The notes under the pieces are model-generated. The model worked only from the letters and a program-made list of their open reading frames with translations, was not told the origin of the DNA and did not search any database. From Clostridium sp. AT4 (GTDB lineage: Bacteria; Bacillota; Clostridia; Lachnospirales; Lachnospiraceae): a stretch of DNA of 64,000 nucleotides. Shown piece after piece: positions 45,221 through 53,001 of this stretch (its first letter is position 1; the number at the start of each line of letters is the position of its first letter). The stretch covers positions 17,347 to 81,346 of the forward strand of contig NZ_LN999827.1 of NCBI RefSeq assembly GCF_001517625.2. The letters are read 5' to 3'. The translations under genes were made by a program, and so were the position numbers.

Positions 45221-45846
45221 CCTGCCGCTCCTTTTTTATCCGGATCCGTATCCCTCATACAGACCCCTATATGATACGCATCTCCCAGCTGGGCCTCAAA
45301 AAAGCGCCAGCCGGGGATATCTGCTGTAAAACCGTGGCGATCTCCCAGATCCAGAGGAAGTTCAAAGGAAGCTGTCCCATAAAAAATACACTCCGGCTCT
45401 CTTTCCAGCCTGTTTGCAAATGAAATCTGCCGAAAGGGAAAGGCAAGTCCCCTGCCGTCTGCCTTTGCATAGCTTTCCTTTAACGTCCACAAACGGAGCG
45501 CAGTTTTCTCTGCCTCTTTCTCCTTCTTTTCACAAATCCATCTATATTCTTCCGGAGAACATATCCTCCTGACCAGCCCTTTGCTGCAGGGCTTTCGGAC
45601 CTGGATATCAATCCCTACTGGATGGCTGCAGACCGCACAGACGGCTATTCCCTCTGTATGGCTGATACTAAAAAAAACTCCTGGATTGTCTTTTAGAAAG
45701 GGTTTTCCATTTTCCGGAGCTATCACCTCCCAGGTTCTCCCATATTCCTGCAAAAGCCCCCGCTCAAGAAGCCTTCTTCCCAGGATATGTTCTCTGGACC
45801 GGTCGCATTTCCTGCCCTCCGGCCGGTATGCGGCTGCGTAGATCAT
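45217..45846 (-). CDS. Sfp-type 4'-phosphopantetheinyl transferase
   Basis: 209 residues. The magnesium/CoA-binding motifs are present: GIDIQ and LWTLKESYAKADGRG, plus FSISHTEG. It converts the apo carrier protein to its active form. Sfp-type enzymes normally serve secondary-metabolite carriers rather than fatty acid synthesis (AcpS). First gene of the operon, with AGGAGGGGGAGT before ATG 45846, transcribed from a promoter overlapped by TetR-type palindromes. Confidence 0.92.
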   Translation of the reverse strand: MIYAAAYRPEGRKCDRSREHILGRRLLERGLLQEYGRTWEVIAPENGKPFLKDNPGVFFSISHTEGIAVCAVCSHPVGIDIQVRKPCSKGLVRRICSPEEYRWICEKKEKEAEKTALRLWTLKESYAKADGRGLAFPFRQISFANRLEREPECIFYGTASFELPLDLGDRHGFTADIPGWRFFEAQLGDAYHIGVCMRDTDPDKKGAAG

Positions 45847-45895
45847 ACTCCCCCTCCTGCTGCGTTCCCATGGTTTTCCCTGGTTTTTCCGTGTT

Positions 45896-45912
45896 TTCGA
45901 CCGCTAGTCGAA
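45896..45912. promoter_or_regulatory. TetR-type operator 1
   Basis: TTCGACCGCTAGTCGAA, arms TTCGAC/GTCGAA. It lies just downstream of the predicted start of the carrier-cluster transcript. It matches operator 2 (read on the minus strand) at 14 of 17 positions. Confidence 0.7.
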
Positions 45913-45925
45913 TCGTTTCTGCCTT

Positions 45926-45954
45926 ACAATATCATATTTTCGACCAGCGGTCAA
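45926..45954 (-). promoter_or_regulatory. Promoter of the carrier-protein cluster
   Basis: Minus strand TTGACC (45949-45954), 17-bp spacer, TATTGT (45926-45931) with TG one base upstream of the -10. The -35 is inside operator 2. Confidence 0.65.
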
Positions 45955-45955
45955 G
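45939..45955. promoter_or_regulatory. TetR-type operator 2
   Basis: TTCGACCAGCGGTCAAG, inner palindrome GACC-AGC-GGTC. Centre lies 43 bp from operator 1, close to four helical turns. It covers the -35 of the minus-strand promoter and lies just upstream of the tetR promoter. Confidence 0.7.
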
Positions 45956-45980
45956 TGTGGATTTTTTATATCACATATGC

Positions 45981-45986
45981 TATACT
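45981..45986 (+). promoter_or_regulatory. Extended -10 promoter of tetR
   Basis: TGCTATACT, an extended -10, about 50 bp before the tetR ATG. The -35 region (about 45958-45963) is weak. Confidence 0.55.
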
Positions 45987-46037
45987 CGAACCATTCTGAA
46001 AACCATCCATATGACACTAAAAGAAAGCAGGAACATC

Positions 46038-46655
46038 ATGCAGTATCTGAATAAACGCGAAAAAATCCTGGATGCCATGCAGCAGCTGATGACAACCGCT
46101 GATACCCGTTCCATTACGGTCAGTGAGATCGCTCAGAAAGCCGGCATTGGAAAAGGAAGCATCTATTATTATTTTCCCTCTAAAAATGATATTCTGGACG
46201 GAGTCATTGAGCGGGCCTATTCCCGCGTTCTGGAAAAGGGAAAGGCTCTGGCCGCTGCCTCAGACATAGATGCCTTCTGTAAAATGGAGATCATCTATCA
46301 CGCCTGTCTGGAAGCCTCTAAGGAGCTGCGCCGTCAGGAGTCCTTTAACGCCGCCCCCGACGGCCAGGAGCGGGCCTTCATCCATCTGAAATTTGCCAAA
46401 GCCATTATCACCCATTTAAGACCTATTCTTGCAGATATCCTCCGGCAGGCTGTGGCAGAAAACGGTGCGGTCTGCGAATATCCGGAGGAAACAGCCTATA
46501 TCATCCTTCTGGTATTAACCGCCACTCTGGACAACCGTCTGGTACCCATGAAGGAAAGCGACGTAAGCCGGATTCTCACTGCATTTACCCAGATGCAGGG
46601 CCAGGGGCTCAATATTCCGCCGGAGGTTCTGCATTTTCTGATCCGGGAGGTATAG
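46038..46655 (+). CDS. TetR-family transcriptional regulator
   Basis: 205 residues; N-terminal helix-turn-helix with ITVSEIAQKAGIGKGSIYYYF, a strong TetR signature. The C-terminal ligand domain is not recognisable to a specific group. The ATG at 46038 has AGCAGGA upstream; in-frame codons further upstream would extend through the promoter and operator. It is divergent from the carrier cluster and lies 4 bp before the class A PBP gene, so it probably represses both sides. The inducer is unknown. Confidence 0.9.
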   Translation: MQYLNKREKILDAMQQLMTTADTRSITVSEIAQKAGIGKGSIYYYFPSKNDILDGVIERAYSRVLEKGKALAAASDIDAFCKMEIIYHACLEASKELRRQESFNAAPDGQERAFIHLKFAKAIITHLRPILADILRQAVAENGAVCEYPEETAYIILLVLTATLDNRLVPMKESDVSRILTAFTQMQGQGLNIPPEVLHFLIREV

Positions 46656-46659
46656 CGCC

Positions 46660-49467
46660 ATGAATATTAATAAGAAGCAAAAACTCCAGACTCCCGGCTC
46701 ACGCCGCCGTCTGGTTACGGCTCTGGGAATCACCGGCTGGCTTTTTAAAGGAGTTCTTTCTGTCTTTACCACTGCCTTTCTTATCATGACGGCAGCAGGA
46801 CTGATCCTCTACGCAGCAGTCAAACCGGAGCTTGACAAATGCCGGGAGATTGCCTATGACAAGCTTGCTCAGATGGACCGTTCCGATTTTTCCATGCTGT
46901 CCGATACAGTAATCTACGATAAGGACGGAAAACAGATCGGTCTGATCAACGCGGGTCACTATCAGTATATGGATATTAACCACATCAGCATGAACCTGCA
47001 GAACGGTTATATCGCCCAGGAGGACCGGAGATTTAAAAACCATAACGGCGTAGACTGGATCGCCACCTTCCGGGCCGGTCTTGCCCTGATCAAGCATGGC
47101 GGGGAAGTGACTCAGGGCGGCAGTACCATTACCCAGCAGGTGATCAAAAATACATATCTGACCCAAGAGCGCACCTTTACCCGCAAGATTGTGGAAATCC
47201 TGCTGGCTCCCGAACTGGAAAAGAAATACTCCAAAGCCGATATCATGGAGTTTTACTGCAACACGAATTTCTACGGGCACCGCTGCTACGGTGTTGAAGC
47301 TGCCAGTCTGTATTACTTTGGAAAACACGCCGAAGATCTGGCACCTGAGGAAGCGGCTGTGCTGATCGGCATCAGCAACAGCCCCTCTGCCTATGACCCG
47401 GTTTCCCATCCGGACGCTTCCAAAAACAAACGGGATGATGTCTTAAAAAGCATGAACGAGGTAGGGTATCTGTCAAATGAAGACTATGAAAAAGCCGTCT
47501 CCTCTCCTTTAAAAATCGTACAGAAGGAAACAGAGGGCACGGATGAAAATTATCAGAGCAGCTATGCCATTCACTGCGCTGCCCTGGAGCTGATGAAAAT
47601 GGACGGTTTTGAATTTCAGTATACCTTTGATAACAAAGAAGATTACACCCTTTACTCCGAACGCTATACTGCAGCCTACTCCGAGCAGTCAGACCGGATA
47701 CGGGCAGGCGGATTTCAGATCTACACCTCCTTAGACAGCGGACTGCAGGCTGTGCTCCAGACGCAGATCGACGCCAGTCTTTCGGGCTTTACAGAGCTTC
47801 AGGAAAACGGAAAATTTGCCCTTCAGGGAGCCGGTGTGATCGTAGACAACAAGACCAACTATGTAACGGCCATTGTAGGAGGACGCGGGGCGGATGATCC
47901 CTTTAACCGGGCCTATTTAAGCGCCAGACAGCCCGGAAGCACCATTAAGCCCCTCATTGACTACGGACCCGCCTTTGACACCGGGGAATACTATCCCACG
48001 CGCATGGTCAATGACCACAAATGGGAGAAGGGTCCTTCCAACAGCGGCAGGCGCTACTTTGGCAATGTTACCGTAAGAGAAGCCTTAAACCGCAGCTTAA
48101 ACACTGTGGCCTGGCAGATCTTAGAGGATATCGGCATTGATTTCGGTCTGAGCTATCTGGGAGAAATGGAATTTCAGAAGCTGAGCTATGTGGACAATCA
48201 GGTGCCCTCCTTAAGCATCGGAGGCTTTACCAACGGCGTCCGGGTAGTTGATATGGCAAAGGGCTACAGCACACTGGCAAACGGCGGAGTATACAATGAC
48301 CGCACCTGCATCGTGAAAATCCTTCATGAAAAAGAGAGCGAGCTCACAAAGGATATGACGCCTTTTGCAAAGCAGGTTTACCGCAGCGATTCTGCCTTTA
48401 TGCTCACAGACGTCTTAAAAGGCACATTTACCTCCCCCTACGGCACCGGACGGGGACTTGGCCTGGAAAATGATATGCCCGCTGCCGGAAAAACGGGAAC
48501 CACAAACAGCAGCAAGGATACCTGGTTCTGCGGCTACACCCCTTACTACACAGCCGCCGTCTGGGTGGGTTACGATATCCCCCGTAATATGCCGGGAATC
48601 TACGGAGCCACCTACGCAGGAAAAATCTGGAAAAATGTAATGGACGAAATCCACCAGGGGCTCCCCCCTCTTGACTGGGAACAGCCCGATACCGTAGAGC
48701 GGCGTTCAGATGAAACCAATGGGATCGAAGATTATTTCAGCACCACGGCTCAGTTCCGGGCTCAGCAAAGCCTTCATGAAAAGGAACAGGCTGCGCTTTT
48801 AGAAGAGCTGACCCAGGAAGCAGAGGCGTTCTGTGCCAGAGAAATCCGTTCTGTGGAAGATACCTATACGGTAAAGGATGAATATGCTTCTATCACTTCC
48901 CGTCTCCCCCTGTTGGACGACGGAGAGCAGCGGGCACTGCTCTTAGAGCAGACGGAACAGCGGTATGATTACTTTGTCTCCATCATCAGCCAGATGGGTG
49001 ATGAAATCCGGCGCTATGAAGAGCAGAAAGCGGCCGAAGAGAAAAAAGCCAGAGAAGAAGCTGCCAAAGAGGCAGAGAAGCAGCGTCTGGAAGAAGACAA
49101 GGCCACCAAAAAGAACAGCTTCCTTCTGGCCCTTGAAACGGTAGAGGAGCTGGAATACCAGAGAGAGGACGCGGAACGCCTGGTAAACGATGCCATTGAC
49201 AAGCTTTCCCTCATTGCAGGAGATCCGGAAGCAGATGCTCTCTCCGACCGGCTTCAGACAGCCATCAGCCGCATTTCCACGCTTCCCACCGCAGAAGAAT
49301 GGGAAAAGCTTCAGGCACAGGAAGCCGAACAGGAGGCGAAAAAGGAACAGGAGACCCAGCTGGAAATCCAGTCCAGCCAGGCCCGTCTCCGTTCCTCCTT
49401 AAGCCGGGAACGCTTTAAGTGGAACAATATGGAATACTATGGACCAGGAGGACGGGGCGATGAATAA
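46660..49467 (+). CDS. Class A penicillin-binding protein (transglycosylase/transpeptidase)
   Basis: Bifunctional murein polymerase of 935 residues. Membrane anchor about residues 22-55; glycosyltransferase domain with catalytic Glu121 in QEDRRF and GGSTITQQV; transpeptidase with STIK (Ser427), RSLN and KTGTTNS. The last 230 residues are a long Glu/Lys/Ala-rich coiled-coil extension not seen in the common PBP1A layout. CGGGAGG is nine bases before ATG 46660, 4 bp after tetR, so the two are cotranscribed. Confidence 0.93.
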   Translation: MNINKKQKLQTPGSRRRLVTALGITGWLFKGVLSVFTTAFLIMTAAGLILYAAVKPELDKCREIAYDKLAQMDRSDFSMLSDTVIYDKDGKQIGLINAGHYQYMDINHISMNLQNGYIAQEDRRFKNHNGVDWIATFRAGLALIKHGGEVTQGGSTITQQVIKNTYLTQERTFTRKIVEILLAPELEKKYSKADIMEFYCNTNFYGHRCYGVEAASLYYFGKHAEDLAPEEAAVLIGISNSPSAYDPVSHPDASKNKRDDVLKSMNEVGYLSNEDYEKAVSSPLKIVQKETEGTDENYQSSYAIHCAALELMKMDGFEFQYTFDNKEDYTLYSERYTAAYSEQSDRIRAGGFQIYTSLDSGLQAVLQTQIDASLSGFTELQENGKFALQGAGVIVDNKTNYVTAIVGGRGADDPFNRAYLSARQPGSTIKPLIDYGPAFDTGEYYPTRMVNDHKWEKGPSNSGRRYFGNVTVREALNRSLNTVAWQILEDIGIDFGLSYLGEMEFQKLSYVDNQVPSLSIGGFTNGVRVVDMAKGYSTLANGGVYNDRTCIVKILHEKESELTKDMTPFAKQVYRSDSAFMLTDVLKGTFTSPYGTGRGLGLENDMPAAGKTGTTNSSKDTWFCGYTPYYTAAVWVGYDIPRNMPGIYGATYAGKIWKNVMDEIHQGLPPLDWEQPDTVERRSDETNGIEDYFSTTAQFRAQQSLHEKEQAALLEELTQEAEAFCAREIRSVEDTYTVKDEYASITSRLPLLDDGEQRALLLEQTEQRYDYFVSIISQMGDEIRRYEEQKAAEEKKAREEAAKEAEKQRLEEDKATKKNSFLLALETVEELEYQREDAERLVNDAIDKLSLIAGDPEADALSDRLQTAISRISTLPTAEEWEKLQAQEAEQEAKKEQETQLEIQSSQARLRSSLSRERFKWNNMEYYGPGGRGDE

Positions 49468-49774
49468 ACATAACACAGCTTCCATGCAAAACGGCAAAAA
49501 AAGGCCCTCATTTTCCATTTTACCGGAAAAACCGGACGGGGCTGAGGACTGGTTCTATACCTTTATGTGCATGAACATCCCCTTCTACGGATGGCGGTAC
49601 CTAAAGCAGCTTGTTTATCAGGAGCCCAATGACAGCCCCAAAAGCCAGTTTGCCAGAGCGTATCTGTACTATAAACGGGTATTTCTCAGGATTTCTCTGG
49701 CAATCGCAGCCCTGCTTGCTGTAATAGGCTTTGCCGGGCTGCATCTGCTGATCCGATATATGGAAATGCTGTAG
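49460..49774 (+). CDS. Small single-helix membrane protein downstream of PBP
   Basis: 104 residues, not assigned to a family. A polar N-terminus is followed by an aromatic segment WFYTFMCMNIPFYGWRYL and one transmembrane helix (about 76-100) near the C-terminus. ATG 49460 overlaps the PBP gene by 8 bp behind AGGAGGACGG. It may be a partner of the PBP. Confidence 0.75.
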   Translation: MNKHNTASMQNGKKRPSFSILPEKPDGAEDWFYTFMCMNIPFYGWRYLKQLVYQEPNDSPKSQFARAYLYYKRVFLRISLAIAALLAVIGFAGLHLLIRYMEML

Positions 49775-49781
49775 CACAAAA

Positions 49782-49836
49782 ACAGGCGGCAGACTGCCGG
49801 AGCCCTCTTCTAAAAGGCCCGGCGTCTGCCGCCTGT
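49782..49836. terminator. Bidirectional terminator
   Basis: Long stem ACAGGCGGCAGAC / GTCTGCCGCCTGT with inner TGCCGG/CCGGC arms between convergent genes. Confidence 0.75.
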
Positions 49837-49853
49837 ATGTATATACTATAAAA

Positions 49854-50393
49854 TCATTTCTCCAAAGCAGCCTGCAGCTTATCCTGATCCATCATTCCCT
49901 CAATGACCCGGCGAAGTTCATCCACTGTATCTCCCGGCGTCTTTCCCGCCTCGTCGATAACAATATCCGCATATTTTTCATACAAAGGCACCCGCTCATT
50001 ATAGAGATCTCTGAGCGTAAATCCCGGCTTTAAGGCAACGCCCCTGTCCACTACATTTCCGATGCGCCGTTCCATTTCCTCGTAGCTCATCTTTAAGTAG
50101 ACCACCTCGCTGATCTCCTTTAAATGCTTCATGGCTTCTTCCCCGTAGATCACGCTGCCTCCGGGAGCGATCACGGAAAGCCGTACATCCAGCCCCGCAT
50201 TGATCCGGTTTTCTACCTCTAAAAAGCCGTCCATTCCTTCATCTGCGATGATTTCCTTTAAAAGGCGTCCTTCCTTTTCCTGGATCACGATATCTACATC
50301 CACAAAGGAAAAGCCCAGACGCTTGGCAAGCAGCACGCCTACAGTACTTTTACCCGATGACGGCATTCCGATCATAGTAATATTGGGTTTCAT
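49854..50393 (-). CDS. Shikimate kinase-like P-loop kinase
   Basis: 179 residues. Walker A GMPSSGKST at the N-terminus and DVDIVIQEKEG (shikimate-type Asp) are present. The shikimate-binding GGG is APGGS and the canonical FR before the E residue is FLEVEN, so substrate residues are altered; another small-molecule kinase is possible. No other aromatic-pathway gene is near. ATG 50393 is nine bases after GGAGG; ATG 50402 is directly on it. Confidence 0.72.
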   Translation of the reverse strand: MKPNITMIGMPSSGKSTVGVLLAKRLGFSFVDVDIVIQEKEGRLLKEIIADEGMDGFLEVENRINAGLDVRLSVIAPGGSVIYGEEAMKHLKEISEVVYLKMSYEEMERRIGNVVDRGVALKPGFTLRDLYNERVPLYEKYADIVIDEAGKTPGDTVDELRRVIEGMMDQDKLQAALEK

Positions 50394-50413
50394 CCTGCAC
50401 ATCCTCCTGTTCT

Positions 50414-50995
50414 TCAGCGCTTCTTCTTTTTCACCGGTTTTTTTACAGAATATCCGAAGCTTCCCAGCTTCTTTCCCAGTTCAAAATATTCACCGTGGGA
50501 ATAGGATACCAGACCGGAGGAATTTAAGTTAAATTTCCCCTTTGCATCCATGTACTGATTGTCAATGGTTACTCCCACTACCTGAGCCAGAAACAGGTCA
50601 TGGCTTCCCAGTTCCTTTACCTCAGTTACCTTACACTCAATATTTACCGGACTTTCTGCGATCCCCGGAGCCTTGATATATCGGGAGGGCTGAGGCGTCA
50701 GACGCATTTCCTTAAACTTATCCACATCCCGGCCGGACTTTACGCCGCAGTAATCCGTCGCCCGCACCAGAGGGCGGTTTACCAGGTTGATCACAAACTC
50801 CCCTGTATCCTTAATGATCCTATGAGAAAAACGTTCCTTTCGCACAGAAATCGATACCATGGCAGGATCAGAACAGACCGTGCCTGCCCAGGCTACGGTG
50901 ATAATATTGGGAGTTTCTCCCTCCCTGGCGCAGCTCACCATCACTGCGGGCACCGGATAAAGCATATTGCCCGGCTTCCAGTATTCTTTGCTCAT
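50414..50995 (-). CDS. Flavin reductase-like (FMN-binding split barrel) protein
   Basis: 193 residues with the flavoredoxin/flavin reductase pattern: VPAVMVSC near the N-terminus, ITVAWAG, ISVRKERFSHRII and FVINLVNRPL. It binds FMN and passes electrons to flavoproteins or oxygen-sensitive partners. C-terminus is Lys-rich. It lies 20 bp upstream of the kinase-like gene and may share its transcript. Confidence 0.85.
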   Translation of the reverse strand: MSKEYWKPGNMLYPVPAVMVSCAREGETPNIITVAWAGTVCSDPAMVSISVRKERFSHRIIKDTGEFVINLVNRPLVRATDYCGVKSGRDVDKFKEMRLTPQPSRYIKAPGIAESPVNIECKVTEVKELGSHDLFLAQVVGVTIDNQYMDAKGKFNLNSSGLVSYSHGEYFELGKKLGSFGYSVKKPVKKKKR

Positions 50996-51014
50996 AAAAA
51001 TACCGTCCTTTCCT

Positions 51015-52685
51015 TTACTCCTGCTCTGCCAGCATCAGCGCCGGGATCAGCTGCTTCTTTCTGGATACCACTCCCGGCAGACGTACCAGAGGCTCTGTCT
51101 GTTCTCCGGACTCATCCGGCTCTGTATGAAAGGCCTTTTCCGCCAGCTGCAGCGCTCCGTTTCCTTCGCAGATCAGGTCTGTCGATTCGGTTAAAATATT
51201 TGTCAGCATGAAAAATACAAGATCCAGACTGTTTTCCTGTCTGGCATTTTCCATATAATGGATAACCCTTGGGCGGATGCTTTCCAGCTCATCTCCATTT
51301 AAAGAGGTGATCTGTCCAACGCCGATAGCAATCTTTCCTGAAGTAAAGCGCTTAAAGTCCTGATAAAAGATCTCCTCGTCGCTCTTTCCCTTCAGATTGC
51401 TTCCCGCACCAAACATTTCCATGGCGTATTTTTCTATCTCAATTCCCGCAATCTCTGCCAGCGATCTGGCAGCCATCTCATCCATAGGCGTACAGGTAGG
51501 AGAACGGAACAGCAGGGTATCGGACACAATGGCGCTGCAGAGAAGTCCTGCGATCTTTGGCTCCACCTTTACTCCGGCTTCCTGATACATCTGATAAATA
51601 ATGGTAGCCGTACAGCCTAAAGGCTGATTGCGGAAAAATACAGGAGACATGGTCTGAATGGTTCCCAGCCTGTGGTGGTCAATGATCTCCATAATCTCTG
51701 CATTTTCAATTCCGGCCACTGCCTGGTTCTTTTCATTGTGATCCACCAGCACAACCCGCTTTCCCTTGGCTCCCAGCAGGTTTCTTCGGGAAATCATACC
51801 CAGATAACGGCCATCCTTATCCAGGATCGGGAAATCCCGGTGACGCTTATTCGCCATGACGTCACGGATCTCATCAATATAATCATCGCTCTCAAAGGTA
51901 ATCAGGTGCTCTCGCGTCATAAAGTAGCTGATGGGCATACTCTGGTTAATGAGACGGGCTGCCGTGTAGGTATCATAGGTTGTGGCAATAATTGTACAGC
52001 CCCGCTCCTGAGCAATCTTTTTGATGGTCATGGACACTCCCGCGCCTTCGCAGACAATGATGCAGTCCGCGCCCATTTCAATGGCGCAAAGCTGGGATTC
52101 ATACCGGTTTCCCAGAATCACCAGATCATGGGGCTCGATGTAAAACTCCATCAGATCGGGATTTGCCGCCGCGATCAACACCTTTCCCTGGCTGAAATAG
52201 GCATCGGCCGTACCGATCACCAGATCTGCCTCCAGTGTCTCAATAATATTGGAATACTGGGTATTGGCCTTAGACAGAATGCTGCTATCATAAATATTCA
52301 TGTAGGTCTTTGTAATATCGCCTACCGTAATCAGTCCCTCCAGAGTGCCGTCCTCCCGCACCGCCGGAATGGTGACTACATTATTTTCCTGCATGATATT
52401 CCAGGCCCGCTTTAAGGAAATATTGTCCGCAACGCCCTTTGTCTTTCGGATTTCAATGTCTCTTACCTGCGTCCGTACGTCCTCCACCAGAGCAGGCTCC
52501 TCCATGCCGAAATAATCCAGCACGAACCTTGTTTCCCCATTCACATGGCCCGCCCTGGCAGGAATGTACTCCTCTCCTGTTACTGCCCGTTTCAGATTGG
52601 CATAGCATACAGCCGAGCAGATCGAATCCGTATCCGGGTTTCTGTGGCCGATCACCAGCGTCTTTCTCTTTAATTCCTGATCCAT
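51015..52685 (-). CDS. CBS/DRTGG-regulated manganese-dependent inorganic pyrophosphatase
   Basis: Family II pyrophosphatase, 556 residues. DHH core HRNPDTDSI at the N-terminus, then CBS domain, DRTGG domain (about 190-300) and second CBS, then the DHH/DHHA2 half with IIDHHRLG and a SAIVSDTLLFRSPT region. The CBS/DRTGG insert binds adenine nucleotides and makes the enzyme sensitive to AMP/ATP and diadenosine polyphosphates in related proteins. ATG 52685 is behind GAGGGAG; the ATG at 52739 adds an unrelated leader. Confidence 0.92.
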   Translation of the reverse strand: MDQELKRKTLVIGHRNPDTDSICSAVCYANLKRAVTGEEYIPARAGHVNGETRFVLDYFGMEEPALVEDVRTQVRDIEIRKTKGVADNISLKRAWNIMQENNVVTIPAVREDGTLEGLITVGDITKTYMNIYDSSILSKANTQYSNIIETLEADLVIGTADAYFSQGKVLIAAANPDLMEFYIEPHDLVILGNRYESQLCAIEMGADCIIVCEGAGVSMTIKKIAQERGCTIIATTYDTYTAARLINQSMPISYFMTREHLITFESDDYIDEIRDVMANKRHRDFPILDKDGRYLGMISRRNLLGAKGKRVVLVDHNEKNQAVAGIENAEIMEIIDHHRLGTIQTMSPVFFRNQPLGCTATIIYQMYQEAGVKVEPKIAGLLCSAIVSDTLLFRSPTCTPMDEMAARSLAEIAGIEIEKYAMEMFGAGSNLKGKSDEEIFYQDFKRFTSGKIAIGVGQITSLNGDELESIRPRVIHYMENARQENSLDLVFFMLTNILTESTDLICEGNGALQLAEKAFHTEPDESGEQTEPLVRLPGVVSRKKQLIPALMLAEQE

Positions 52686-53001
52686 CTTCTCTCCCTCTTT
52701 ACCCCAGGGATTTCCTTTAAAAAATCCCCTTTGATTCATAATCTATTTACATTTAGTTCACAATCCGTTCATATCTTTTTCTTATACTTTTTATATAAAC
52801 AAATCATGTTTTTTGCATTGCTTACTGGTATATTTGCACATAGATTTTTCATAATTGCCCCGGCTTAAAACAGCCGGGGTCTCCTCATTTTTAGAGCAAT
52901 TTAAATCCGGAAAGAGCCGCCGCAGCGGGCGGCTCTTTCCGGATTTATTTATATTTTTTGTGTATCAAGTATAGCAGATGAGGATATGTTTGGCAACCTC
53001 T
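52686..53001. other. 316-bp intergenic region with three stem-loops
   Basis: No gene seen. Contents: small stem GGGATTT/AAATCCC at 52707-52728 in the pyrophosphatase leader; CCCCGGC/GCCGGGG at 52858-52879; and a perfect 19-bp stem with AAATCCGG arms at 52903-52946, which should terminate the wall-binding gene. The middle is AT-rich with only a weak promoter candidate for the pyrophosphatase (TTGTGA-17-TATGAA). Confidence 0.7.
52903..52946. terminator. Strong hairpin after the wall-binding protein gene
   Basis: 19-bp perfect stem (arms with AAAGAGCCGCC / GGCGGCTCTTT) and short loop; AT-rich on both flanks. Confidence 0.8.

Noticed and set aside
52707..52728. Riboswitch in the pyrophosphatase leader
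   Set aside because: Only a 7-bp stem; no conserved aptamer features recognised.
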